Positions 37,894 to 49,595 are shown, numbered from the stretch's first letter. The stretch: 64,000 nt of DNA from Rhabdornis inornatus (GCA_013397075.1 VWZS01000496.1:1426001-1490000); one strand, 5' to 3'. Program-made: numbers and translations. Notes: generated from the letters alone by a model not told the origin.

Positions 37894-38433
37894 TCAAGAA
37901 AAATATCCTTCATTTCTAGAGTCAAGTTCAATGTGGCTGGAAAACTTTGCATGAATGCAGATATTCCCTGTGGAAGTGGAGCTGCTTTGGCCTGAGTTGA
38001 TGGGTAAAACAAGACCTCCTGCAACAATGCATGAGGCTGTTGGCAGCAACAGTGGTTCATCCTGGAAGTTTTGGGGCCAGTTCCATTCTGTTTTCCAACA
38101 GAGACTAGATACTAATGAAAAGCACCTATCTTCTCTCACCAGTGAGACATTCCCAACCTTTCCTCTCGGTGCAGTTTGCAAGTGTTGCATTTGCTCGGCT
38201 GACTGCCAGATGATGATTTTTGGTGTGCAGTCTATAGGGCCAAAAAGGTTGTTCAAAATTGCTCTAGTCCCTAAAAGCAAGTTTTGATTGGAATCTAAGC
38301 CAGTTTGTGGAAAGAAGGCTGCTTGCCTGTATTTACTTTGTTCATGTCCAAACTGTCCACAGCACTGGGCTGTGTCACAGTGGTGTTTTCCACAGTCACT
38401 TCTGCCCAGACAATGAAAACTCTGTGTTAGCAA
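37894..38433 (-). other. Longest open frame in window (179 codons), unassigned
   Basis: A minus-strand frame of 179 codons starting at an ATG at 38433 and ending with a stop at 37894. The predicted product has several Cys/His in its first 30 residues (CLGRSDCGKHHCDTAQCCG) but no complete zinc-finger spacing. It has no signal peptide and no motif I know. A 110-codon frame runs on the other strand (37955-38287). Composition is slightly GC-richer than the surroundings. It may be a chance frame, an eroded retro-element piece, or a lineage-specific sequence; I lean to chance. Confidence 0.15.
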
Positions 38434-38889
38434 TGAAACTATTTCATGGAAATAGCGGCAGTGTAATCAACAGAGGATTTTCACAGTGGTCTATGCTTTG
38501 AAACTAATTCTTTTTGACTAATAAAAATGGAAAGTGTTCCTATTTTGAAATGTACATATTATCTGTATGAAGCTTTTTATTATGTCAAACGTTATGATTT
38601 TTAAAAGCAGATAGGTATATAAAATGTACCTAATCCCAAGAGCATATTTTTTTTCTTATGCTTAATACCAGGCAACAGGGGAAGCAGGAAAAGTAAAAAT
38701 TGAAAATAGAATATGAAATATGAACTAAATATCTTCGGTGCAGAGTCAATTATATTATTAATTACAATCAATGACTATGACACTTTTTTACCCCTCCCTA
38801 CTCTCTGACTACTCAAAAGGTATTTCCCAGAAATATTTATTCACCTGTAAGCAATAGAGCAAAGCTCTAGAGCCAAGCCCTGAGCCTTG

Positions 38890-39000
38890 CTGAGGCACCC
38901 CAGGCAGAGCAATCCCTTCCTCCTGCCAGCCCCTGGCTGCTGAGGAAGTGCCGTGGCGCCGGTGAGGTCTCAGCGCCACACACGACAGGAGCAGCAGGAA
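38890..39000. other. Small GC- and CpG-rich patch
   Basis: About 110 bases with much higher GC than the surroundings. At least five CpGs lie within about 45 bases (38950-38990, around 'gccgtggcgccggtg' and 'agcgccacacacgac'). It is too short for a CpG island. A young GC-rich transposon fragment, a GC-biased recombination patch and a small regulatory element are all possible. Confidence 0.5.
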
Positions 39001-39134
39001 GGGGCTGAAAAAGAGGAGTCTGACAGAGATGAAATAAAGTGAGGGGTGGTTAAAGAGTGCCCTTTAATGGGCTTGGCCAGCTAGCTACATAGACCAAAGG
39101 ATGCTTGGAACAGTCACAAGAACCTGAGCAGAAA

Positions 39135-39225
39135 ATCTAGAATATATATGAATATATATATATATATATGTATACATAATAGCAATATATTTCTAATACA
39201 TACATAATATAGCTATATATACAAA
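39135..39225 (+). repeat. AT microsatellite region
   Basis: (AT)n with about ten units near 39150-39170, plus surrounding ATATAT and ATACATAC words. It is self-complementary and probably variable in length. Confidence 0.9.
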
Positions 39226-39743
39226 ATAAAGAGCAGATGCATCTAATAATTCGCATATATATAGCTCTGTGCTGTAGTTACTTTTTCAGTCGCTTGAATA
39301 TTTCAATATTCAATAAGAAAGGAAGAAAAAGTTGGAACCTTCATGCGTCAGAAAATAAAATCAAAGTTTTTCCATAACTTTGACACCAAAAAACAACTTC
39401 TTCACTCCGTAAAAAATATTGCTAAAATTTTAAGTGGAAAGATACTTCTTTCAAAACTCTACTGATACATTAAAATCTGAATATGCATTGTTCACATTTG
39501 CCACCTTCCTATGGGATCTGCAATGTAGATAGTGAATATAAAATTCAGAGTAAAAAAACTTTGCTCTTTAATCACAAGTGTAGCACTGTTAATATGCATG
39601 TATACCACTGCTCCTGTATGTTACTGTTTGTGCTTGGACTCTGTATATCTGTTGTACTTATGCAGAAAATACTCTGGAAATTAAAATGTTTTATTCATTT
39701 TATTTGTAATATCAAGCCAAGTGAATCTTCAACATGGATAATT

Positions 39744-39845
39744 AAAAAAAAAAAAAAAAAAAAGAGATAAAACCCCCAGACAAACAAAGAACCAACCAAA
39801 GAAACCAACAAAACCAAAACCAAAAACCAAAACAAACAAAAAAGA
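39744..39845 (+). repeat. 20-A tract followed by CCAAA-rich tail
   Basis: Twenty consecutive A residues (39744-39763) are followed by GAGATAAAACCCCC and then about 70 bases of AACCAACCAAAG/AACCAAAACC words. An ATTAAA hexamer lies about 65 bases before the A run (near 39678), and the preceding 250 bases have a 3'-UTR-like look. Either this is a simple A-rich tract, like those at 10.4 and 10.8 kb, or it is the decayed tail of a retroposed transcript. Bird CR1 machinery rarely makes poly-A retrocopies, so the simple-repeat reading is preferred. Confidence 0.75.
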
Positions 39846-40267
39846 AAAGAGGAGAGTGGGGGGGAGGGAATGAGAAGCCTAATAATGACAGAACTGATGT
39901 ATTCTTAACTAAGATGTGTACCTGGGAAGCTGTAAGGCCATCATCACCTCTCTCTGAGATCTCTGCGGCCACGAATATCCACTGCCTTCGAAGTCAGGGA
40001 AGGGAAAAAAAGTAAAATTAGTAAGTTATGATCTCCAGAGTGGTTTTTTTTGAAGCTGGATTGTAATACAAGCAAAAATGTTATTTTCATTAAGGCATCA
40101 GAATCGTATCTAAAAAAGCATCATTACAATTGGCACTACTGGTGTGTTCTCCAAACAACAGCCCATAGGAGTGGAATCAGAGTAATACAGTCCCAGCATC
40201 TCTGGAGAAATATTAGAAAGATCTCACTGTTCTAGATGTTCCTGTGTGCAGTCAGCATCCAAGCCAA

Positions 40268-40397
40268 CACTGGAGGTGCTCAAGGCCAGGCTGGATGGGA
40301 TCTTGAGTATCCTGATCTAGTGGAAGGTGTCCCTGCTCGTGGCAGGGGGGTTGGAACAAGAGGATCTTTGATCCAAACTATTCTATGATCCTATAAC
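40268..40397 (+). mobile_element. CR1 LINE 3' tail fragment
   Basis: This is a well-kept CR1 3' end. 'cactggaggtgctcaaggcc' (40269 on) is followed by 'aggctggatgggatcttgag', 'ctagtggaaggtgtccctgc', 'ggcaggggggttggaacaag' then 'aggatcttt', and an 'attctatgatcctataac' tail ending at about 40397. This is the canonical terminus of avian CR1 subfamilies with ATTCTATGAT-type tails. Only the last 130 bases are present, as is usual for 5'-truncated copies. Confidence 0.92.
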
Positions 40398-40399
40398 TA

Positions 40400-43300
40400 C
40401 ACTGTTGTGAAGTTCCCTTTAGCAAAAGAAGCAATATCCTGTTTTGCAGCAGTGCTTTGATTTGTAGGGAACTTCTGTGTAAAACAATGGTGAGAGCACT
40501 GAGACAGGATATGTGAGAGATGATTAGGTTTAGTTGCTTCTTCAGTCTGAATAGATTTCCCAATTTTCTGCCTAAAGGCTTGGATATTTTAGCTGATTGT
40601 TAATTTCCTGATAACTGAGAGACCTGGATTTGTCCTGATATAGGATCAGATCTTCAAATACCTTTAAACAGAACCCACAGATGCCATGGCAAGTAAGACC
40701 CCATGAATATAAATATCCTTGATAGACACAGAATCAGGCAAAACAGATTCAGCTGACATGACGTTACTGAATGATGAAAACTCCTATGTCTCATTTTCCT
40801 CACTCCTCCTCTCCATAACAAGGGATCTGGGCATTCTGTTATGTCTGGTCAAGGCACAGTACAGTCAGGCTTCTAGTTCCAGATGAAATCCTCAGTCCAC
40901 ATGTGCAAAGCAAATAATAGAAAGAAAACTGTATGTTTAATAAATGAACCTCTATGTAGAATATGATTTTGTTTTGAACTTGTTTTTCTGTGATCTTAAA
41001 AGTTTTCTTTTTCTATTCCTCAGGTACTTCTATACTCAGTACAGAATTATGCTATATGTAAAGAGATAAATTTTCTTTTATTATATATTGAAAGGGAGCA
41101 TACAGATAATGGAAGTCCTTAGCAAAGCAATGCAATCTGATACAGTGCCTCAGCTGAACAGAGCTTACCATTATCTTTCTTATGCCTATTTTTTGTTTTC
41201 ACTTCATGTCATTTCTTTATAAAATGATCTACATTCATTCTCTGTTGCAGTATGGACATTCAGAGATGTGGACATGACATATAATTAATACAGCCTTTTT
41301 TCCCTCTTTCTGTTTCAGATTATAGACCTAGATTTTGGACAAGCATAAATTTTGTATTATAGCATGAGAAGCAATTAATCCCATTAATAAGCAATAATTC
41401 ATATAATTCAGATCATGGGCTGTCACTATGAATTACTTCATTAGCCGGCTTTTTACCCTAGGCTAAAAAGCCAGCTTCATTAATTCTGTAGAAGGCTTAT
41501 TTTCTTCTCTTGAAAAAACACAGTCAAACCCATTTAAAGGAATACTCCTCTTAACGACAGATACCATCCAAGAAAAAAATTATTCAGCAGCAGGTCTTCA
41601 TACACGTTAAACTTATTTAAAAGATAAAACATTTATATCACGTTTATGTATGGAATGAATGCTACCAGAAAGATATTTGTTATGAATAATGATTTTCTTC
41701 ATTGTGAAGGATCCCAGTTATAGTCTGGACCTGATAATGAGCATATCATGCTCACATGGAGTTGAATATACTTATTACAAATCATTTTAATGATGCATTA
41801 ACTTTTAATTAGATCTGCACTTGAAATTAAATATACAGTGAGGTGAATATAACTGGAATGAGAAGGGAAACTTGTGCAAGGTTTCCCCACATTCATTTTA
41901 TCTCTTCTGAGCTGTGACATTAACACATATTTTATTGAACACCTTTCTTATTATGTTACATCCTGGGAGTTGCAGTGAAAAGTATCAGGGAGGAATACGG
42001 CTTTCAAGTGCTACCAGGATTATGGCTTTCAATGTTTTCCCTGTGTAGATCTCCAGGCAAGTAAAGGGAATTTTGCAAATCCTGTAAAATACAACTGGAA
42101 GAATTCATTGCTGTAATATTTAAGACATGGCCATTATACGTTGTCTCTAATCATAATACTAAAGGATGATATTTATTAGCAGTGCAACATGAAGAAGAAA
42201 ATAATCTGAACTTTCTTCACTGAATTGAGAGGTGTCTGTGAGTGAAATGCTACTCTCCATGAGCAAAGATGGTCGACTAGTGAGGATTGTAAGAACAATT
42301 ATCCTCCAATGAAGAAGCTAATGAATAAAATACCACCTTCAACTACAAAGTCAGAAAATGTGACTGCCCTTAAACTGTTTTCTTGTAAGACATGAGTGAA
42401 GCATTGTCCTTTGGTCTTGTTTCTGCATATTCTGGTGTCTGCAAATGAACTATTAAAAGCAAAATAAACGATATGTCAATGAGCCAGAATTACTTTTATG
42501 ATTGAATGATAGTAGAAAACAGTCTATAAATATTTTTTTCACTATTTATAAAGAGTTGGTTAATGCCCTGCCAAGCATGACACTGAAAATTTTCCATTAT
42601 ATGTCCTTAATACTCAACTCTTTCATTATTCAGTATGTCTGAATATTCTAATCTGCTCTTGAAGAAAAAAAAAAAAATACAATATCAGAGCCCAGGACAA
42701 TTATGTCACATTTTTATTAAATTAACTGCGGGTTGTAAGTTTACCTTAACAACCACAAACATTTCTAAATAAAACCAAGATTACTCTTTGCTTGATTTTT
42801 TCCAGATGAAAGGCTTGTGGATTTTTTTTTTCCAAAGGAAATTATTATTTTCATGCTGCTATATACTAGCGAAGTGGTGAGAAATGCTTCCTTTTATTGA
42901 GATGGCAATGGTGTAGCAGCTGTGATACAAACACCACGCTGGATGAGCAGCAAATCTTGCAGTGTAGAATTGTTCCAGTAAACGTTAAGTGATTTGAAAA
43001 GACCTGACAGGCGAGAACAGCAAGCCCTGGAGTCATGTAAAATGCAAGAGAAATACCACTTTATGGATGCTTTATGATGGCTTCAGAAACAGAAACAACA
43101 AACTAGCTATTAAAATATAATTTAGAAATAATATTGCTCCCAGTTTGAAAACTATCTATGAGAAATAAATTCTTCTACATTCAAGAAAAATCTAAAGTCT
43201 TCAGAGATGCTCTTATTTCTTGTAGATGGCTACATTTGGCTGGACTGCACGGAAATAACATTCAATTATATGCTACATTGGTACCAGTCAGAATAGCTTA

Positions 43301-43550
43301 TAGCTGGGGAGGATCTCTTCCCTCCCTCTCTCCTTGGTGGCATATTTTTGAGTGTATTTTAACAAAACCCTCAGAAACAAACAAGGGAAATTACTCAACA
43401 TCCACCAGAAAGTGTGAAGAGTGAAGAAAATGAACATACAGTAATAAGCCAAATAATCCATTAATTCAGCAATGCTTGCTGGCTGTACAATGCAGTTAAG
43501 CCAGAAGGCTCTGCAAAGCCTGGAGCCACAGAGGAGACATTTCTGGTGTA
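40400..43550. other. Non-coding stretch, no gene recognised
   Basis: Over 3 kb of AT-rich sequence; the longest open frame is 88 codons (43158-43424). It contains the hairpin at 41443-41476 and a 14-A run near 42665. Confidence 0.45.
41443..41476. repeat. Strong imperfect hairpin (13-bp stem)
   Basis: Arm agccggcttttta (41443-41455) and arm taaaaagccagct (41464-41476) pair at 12 of 13 positions around an 8-base loop (ccctaggc). Outside the stem, ATTA and TAAT homeodomain-type words lie on both sides (41431-41442, 41478-41486), giving a roughly symmetric layout. It could be a conserved structured element or a small MITE end; no transcript evidence is available. Confidence 0.6.
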
Positions 43551-43576
43551 GCCATTTTGTAACAGCAATTCTAAAT

Positions 43577-43714
43577 CTCGTTCTGAGCTGAGAAGCGAGG
43601 AGTAGAGTGTCTAACAGAAATACTAGGGGGATTTAAGGTAGACTAGGTAGAATTTATATCCTTTCTTGGTCTTCGGCCAGGGTACTAAAGTTGTCGCTCT
43701 GCTAGCAAAGAGCG
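43577..43714. other. CpG-bearing segment with two small hairpins
   Basis: Hairpin 1 pairs ctcgttct (43577-43584) with agaagcgag (43591-43599), imperfect by one base. Hairpin 2 pairs cgctct (43695-43700) with agagcg (43709-43714) around gctagcaa. Five CpGs occur in about 140 bases of otherwise CpG-poor DNA. No open frame is present. It could be a conserved non-coding element or an old transposon remnant. Confidence 0.35.
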
Positions 43715-43939
43715 CCTGGGGATTCTTAATGACCAGACATGGTCATGACCTCTGTTTTGCAAGTAATCCAAAAAACTACACATCCTACAGAACATTGATC
43801 CTTACCACTAAGCAGAAACACTGAGGGAGGAAGGACTGCCAGGAGGAAAGCACTGCCAGCATGCAGCTTAAGGGGGAAAAAATTCTTGTGCCTCAACCTT
43901 TCTGCATCACTGCCACAGGGTTCAGTGTTGCAAATTGTC

Positions 43940-43990
43940 AGTGCCATTGACCCCACTTCTGTGAAGCACTTAAGCGTGTGCTTAACTTGG
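43940..43990. repeat. Ancient palindromic amniote repeat, copy D
   Basis: The sequence 'gccattgaccccacttctgt' continues with 'gaagcacttaagcgtgtgct' and 'taacttgg'. It matches the sauropsid pattern 'cattgacttcagtg' + 'aagcacttaagcacgtgctt' + 'aactttaag'. Within it, ttaagc (43970-43975) and gcttaa (43980-43985) form a perfect inverted repeat. CACTTAA is also an NKX2-type binding word, but the repeat origin explains it more simply. Confidence 0.42.
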
Positions 43991-43999
43991 AATTAATAA

Positions 44000-46900
44000 A
44001 GCGGTCAGGAAATGTCATAGCACTTTGCAAGCCCTCCATTCCTGCCATTTTATTATTCACCTAAGCAGCCACCAGTTCATGTCGAGGCTTTTGTTTTAAG
44101 GGGATGCAAGAAAAAAAATGGGTTTTGTGTTTGTGCTGCGTATTAATGAAAAACAGCTTAATGCAGTGTTCTTACTCTGTCAGGTCTATTCAGTAGAACT
44201 ATCCACACATCACCAAGTAGGATATGAATGGATACTGTCCTGCCTGTGCTGGTCAGGTAAATGGCTGACATTTACCAGGGGCTTAGTAGTTCTGGGCACC
44301 TGTAAATCCCTAGGCACCTGCATCTGATCCTTGATTGCAGTGTTCCTCTCTCATTTTTTGCATACATTTCCATTGTGAGGCTTTTGTAAGAAATGCAGCA
44401 CCTGGTGTCCAGTGAGCAAGGGCTCAAGGAGCTCTTTTTCCCCGGCTACTTGGACACAAGAAGTTGCTGTGTTCACCTCTGGAAATCTGCCTGGTGACTG
44501 TGTGTCCCTATTGCTTGAAGACTGCATTTAGTGAGTTTTCCTCCTAGGACTGTACTCGAAGAGCAAACTTCAGGGACCAAACGAGGCATATTTTGCATTT
44601 GTTTCATAGTACCTAACTCAAAGATTACCTGACTTTGTTATAGTCTGCTCCAGCTTATATTCTTAGGGGGCTGATCACCCTAAAGTTCTCAGTAATGGGA
44701 TCACAGGAGTATATTTTCATTCTTGTCTAGAAGACATAACATTTTCTGAGTTAGCATAAATGGGTCTCTAGCCATAGCAGCAGCAAGAAGAGCATTTAAC
44801 TAAAGGATTTTCTTCTTTTCTTCCTGTAGCAGAGCCTAATCTGTTGCCTGTCAAGGCAGGGTGATCACTGACAGCCGTGATGGATGAACTGGGAAAGAAA
44901 TATTTATAGATATTCATATTGTTTTTATTTCCATCTCTCCATTCATTGCTAACCTTCCTTCATCCATCCCACATAACATGCCTGTCGTCTTTTATACATT
45001 AATTCCAAATTCAAATTCTTCCCTCTTCTTTTTTTTTCCTAGAATTTTATGGTCTTTGAAGATGATGACCACATCTGTTCTTTAGTTATCAAATATGTTT
45101 CTTATTTTAATGATTTCCTTTGTCTTTCTAAGTATCACCTTCAGCAGATCTAAACTTTGGTTGCACTGATACTTTTCTCATCTCCCATTTACTCTAGCCT
45201 GGAAAGAGTTTTGCTCCTCTTGCTCTCAGGGGCTTTCACTTCTCTCTGTCAGTTGTCATATAGATGCAATTTGGGCAAAATATTATGCCTTTAAGCTTAT
45301 CTATTTGTGCTACCTTTGTCTTTTTGATTAGCTGACAAGACAAATGGAATAAAAGACAGTTCACTCTACTTACTGTAATTCTACTGTCTGTATTTTGGTT
45401 TGGGATTTCATTTCTTTTTTTATGCAACTGAGAAGCTGAACATACATTGAGACTGTTTTTGTCTTTAATTAAAAATACTGAATACACAAGAAATTTCAGG
45501 TTGTCCCATATCACCTCGGGATCTCCTCAGAATAGAGTGGAACACAGTGCATCTAGATCCTGAAATTTCTCCCTATTTTTTTACTACTACATCACTGGGT
45601 TCTGAATGAAGCAAAGGTATAAAAATTCCCATTATTTCATTTAAGCTGCTTCTCTTGCCCTCTTCATCCATGGCTACTCTCCTGTGTGGTGCCCAAGGAA
45701 GTCACAACAGGACACATGCCTGTTCTGCTTACACCGAGCTGGCTGCTGCCATGTCAGCCCAGCTTGTGAGAAGGTCCCAGGCCAGGTTCTGCTCTGTGAG
45801 GGACCTGTGTGCACAATGATCTAACTAGAGCTGAACACCTAGTGCCAGGTATTGAAATCCCAAAGCTGCCCCTATGGATCACATCTGTATGACTGGCCTA
45901 ATCTGAAATTCTTTGTGTGGATAGCAAGGGAACACGACTCTTGTGAGATGCAGATCACACCCTACATCAAACTGGTGTTTTTTTATCTTTAAAATAGAAA
46001 CCACCAAATTCCCTGTATGATGCAATCATAGAGATCTTGCATTTCCAGGACATTATATAAACTCATCATGCTGCCTAGACTGTCCTGCATACATCTGTCA
46101 TTTATAAGCAGAAACTAAGAAAATCCCTCAGCTTGTTTCTGAAACTCAAACATAAATGTGTGCACTGCTCAGGGGACAATTGCTTGTCATCTGTTTTTCA
46201 AGAGTTCTTTTAACAGAGATTCAGCCAGCCAACACATTGTTCTGCCATGCAGAAGCTGATCTCCAGAAAAAATATTTATGCATGTAAAAAAATTTGAATA
46301 AAGGGTTATATGTCCCTTCATTACTGTTTCATTTTGTATTCTCTGTAATAGCCCATATCATTATAAATTCATGATGTAGTCCTGTGAATGTCATTGTTAT
46401 TTAGCATTAGTTAAGCACTGTTAATAGACCCTCACTGTGTTGCTGGGCCACATGTAATGAACACAGTCACTGAACAGAGACTTACTGTGAAAATTTTGCG
46501 GCTCTCTCAGGTTGGTTAACACTCAAAATGCTATTAGTACTTTTATCATGTTGGTCAAATTTGACTAGTTACAACCACTTTATCCTAAAATGAACGACAA
46601 TGGGATTTACTCTTATTTTTTAAGGTAATAAGAGTATTCATTATATGTTTTTTCTTTAGTATTGCCCAAGTACCACCTTCCAAGACTTCACCACATCAAA
46701 CAACGAAGTGCCAACCACAAGCCAAAGAGATAGAGTCCTTCTGGGACTGCCAGAGTAAATGTCAGTTGTGTAATGCCACAGTTACACCACCTTGTAGGAA
46801 ATTTACTTGGCTCCTTTCAACCAGAGGGATCAGTCATTTCCCCATCTTTCTTTTCTCCATCACTGGCACTTGTAAGATATTTTCCAGCAGTTTGTTCCCT

Positions 46901-47360
46901 GGTCTCTCCCAGCTGCCAATCTCCTCCCAGGCACAACTGGGAGACAATGAGGAGTGACTGAGGCTCTCAGACAAGTCCTTAATATTCCAAGGTTTCTGCC
47001 CAGACACTGAAGTTCAGGAACCTCTGTTTCTCTCCACACAGCAGAAAGACATATTTCTTTCCAAAGAAAGCCAAGATGTTTCATCATCAAGAGGTACAAG
47101 CAATTATCAAACCCATGGTTCCAGTCCAGCATATTACTTGCCAGGAAAACAGCTCACTTGACATTACTTGTAGACAGTTCTCAGCATAACACAGTGAAAA
47201 ATTCCTAAGAAAACACATTTGGCATTATTTTAGCCTGTTTCTGCTTAGTTCAGGAAATCCCTCATTCTTTTTCGTCATGACTCCATTTAATTTCATTTCT
47301 ATGGCAGTATTTGTTACATGGAAGTTGTTAGCTAACAGAAAAGTAAAATTACAAAAAAAA
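44000..47360. other. Non-coding stretch, no gene recognised
   Basis: Open frames reach 92 codons only. No recognisable mobile element was found. The stretch 45680-45890 is GC-richer but shows no coding or repeat signature. Confidence 0.45.
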
Positions 47361-47369
47361 AGAGCACAT

Positions 47370-47709
47370 TCAAAGTCTTATTGAAATAACACTATTGTCT
47401 AAAATTAAAGCTTTTTTCCTGATCATGGCTACTTCCATGACTTTCTTACCATCCAGAGAATGTGTCTTTGTGAAAAATTCCCTCAGCAGAAGCCAAGGAG
47501 ACTGTTTCAACATGATGGCTGCTGGGTGGGTTTTTGGGGCCAGTGACCCCTGGACAGTCATGTTTTTATCACTGCAAATGTTTCCAACTCCCCCAGCTGG
47601 GAAAATGCCCTTTGGAGACATGCCTAAGGTGGGCCAGGTGCTCCCAATACATGACTTTTTCCTGCATTTGAAGCCCATGTTTGAACTGCCATACACTGTT
47701 ATGCTCTGA
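47370..47709. other. Overlapping open frames on both strands, unassigned
   Basis: A 108-codon minus frame (47370-47696) and a 104-codon plus frame (47395-47709) cover the same DNA almost completely. Neither product resembles a known family. Antiparallel open frames of this kind arise when a low-stop stretch is open on both strands, and they argue against either being real. Confidence 0.15.
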
Positions 47710-47799
47710 GCCAGCTCTGAGCAGGGATTTTGATACTTTCTTCACCATTCTGCTAGGCATTCTGTTAGGAATCAGTTTTACTGATGACTAGAGAAGAAG

Positions 47800-49340
47800 A
47801 GGAACTTGCTTTACTGTGGCAGCAGTGGGGCACATCTCTGCTGAACCCGTCTGAACCTCACTAAAACACATCTTTGGTGTTTTGTCTTGATAGTGACCAC
47901 CAGCACAGCAGGCAACACAGCAAAGATATCCAGTGGCAGTCAAGACAGCATAGAAAAAATTTCCTTGAGAGCTATTTGCTTGCGTTCTGGAGGTCCTTTA
48001 TGGTACCACAAAAAGATGTTTCAGAGCTGTGCTTCTGTCACCTGTCCTCCACACAGAGCTCAGTGGGTTCACAGTGCCAAGGTGGCAGAAGCTGGCAGTG
48101 GAGAGCACAGGCTGAGTGCAGGAGAAAACTACACTGACCTTTACAAAGTGATGGCCATTTCTTTCTGCTTTCTGATACGAAAATAAATGTTCCCTTTTCT
48201 ATGCTTAAAATTATTGGCCTATACTGTTCTTTGTACACTAGTCTCTCACTACATTTTCTTTTCAGGTCCACAACATCTTAAAAACATTTGACGTAGTAAT
48301 GATCCTTCCTAGGCAGCAAGACTTTATCTTGTAGGAAGGAAATATGAGTCCTCTGCTCAGTAGTTCTGTTTTTCCTCCATGCCTTCTGCTGACTAGTATA
48401 AAAATAGTCAAATTTTCAATTTTACAATCTTCACCTCTGAAGGTTTCTATTAACAGATCTAAAACTCACTGTGTTCTCCTCTGGGCTACTCACAAAAGAC
48501 CCATTTTTGTACACATACATATCTAACCATATGTCCAGTCATTCCCCAAAAAAATTTCGCCAGTCTAATCTAATCTAACTGCCACAGAAAGGGCATTTTT
48601 CCCCATGGCAGAAAAGGGGATTCTTTTGGTTACTGGAGCCCAGAAGAAGGTCAATTGCTTCAGAGCCTACAGCCCCAGGAAACATTCCTATTTGCACTCA
48701 AAAATATTTTAAAAAGAATAATTAAAATTTAATAAATAAAATCTTGAAAAAAGATATCAATTTTTAATTATTCAACTACTAAGCAACACAATAAAAAGTT
48801 AATATGATTATAATGTGTTATTAATGAACAATTAATTACTAAAATTAGGAGGTAAAGCTGATGGCTGAGGAAGTGGTTTAGTGTAAATTATTAAAACAGA
48901 GTTTTAATCTTCCACCTATAATGTCCAGTGGTTTTAGAACTGAATATGGACCAAACTGCATTTTCAAAGCTACACAGATATAAATCCACAGGAGAAAACT
49001 GATTATATAATTTCTTGTAGTCACTGTCTGATTATGTCCTTTCTGGTAGCTGATGTTATAGATTTTCAGAGTCCTGTCTGGTGGTGGAGATGATTTTTAA
49101 TTAATTTTATCAGAAGATATATAGTAGCCCCTATGTTATTATGTTATGTTATTTCACAGTACAATTGTGAAAGGATACAAAAGTTGAGATTCTAGAATAA
49201 TTTCACTTTGACTTCTCGTTATTTACTTTTTCAGCTCTTCAGTTTGTTTTTTTATTTATTTCAAGTAGTTTTCACTAGTTCATTCTGTGAATATATAAAT
49301 AGAGAACTTCAGACAGGGGAGCTAGCAGCTTTCTCACATT
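47800..49340. other. Non-coding stretch, no gene recognised
   Basis: Overlapping short frames on the plus strand at 47874-48186 have no resemblance to known proteins. From about 48690 to 48850 the sequence is extremely AT-rich, with words such as 'attaaaatttaataaataaa'. Three TAATC units lie at about 48565-48580. Confidence 0.45.
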
Positions 49341-49349
49341 CAGTAGTGG

Positions 49350-49595
49350 AAATGTAAAGCCAGAAGGAAAGTCTGTGATAATCCAGTCCAGTCTTTTCCA
49401 TAACACAAACTATGGCATCCCATCTACTGAACCATGCACTGAACCCAGGAACTCCTCAACAAACCAATGCCTCATTCTAACAAAGGCATTCAGTTTCAAT
49501 TAAGAAATCTCTGCTAGTGAGGTCTTCATTATGAGCCTGATAAAATTTCACCAGTGGTTATCAAACCCCCACTTCAAAGAGCCTGGTTTTGTTTC
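49350..49595 (-). mobile_element. Ancient CR1-like LINE relic
   Basis: On the plus strand the order is 'gccagaaggaaagtctgtga', 'taatccagtccagtctt', 'ccataacacaaactatggca', 'tgcactgaacccaggaactc', 'aaaggcattcagtttcaatt' and 'ttcaccagtggttatcaaac'. This follows the reverse complement of old CR1/L3-type 3' regions ('gccagaagggaccattgtga', 'atctagtctgacctcct', 'tataacacaggcca', and 'ttccagtggttaattaccct'). Divergence is high, so this is a relic far older than the copies at 22 and 40 kb. The orientation is inferred from that comparison. Confidence 0.55.

Noticed and set aside
43970..43985. ttaagc..gcttaa palindrome as a specific NKX2-type regulatory site
   Set aside because: It is part of the ancient palindromic repeat pattern, which explains it without invoking a functional site.
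47370..47709. Open frames of over 100 codons on both strands of the same DNA
   Set aside because: Antiparallel overlap with no family resemblance is the expected result of a locally stop-poor stretch.
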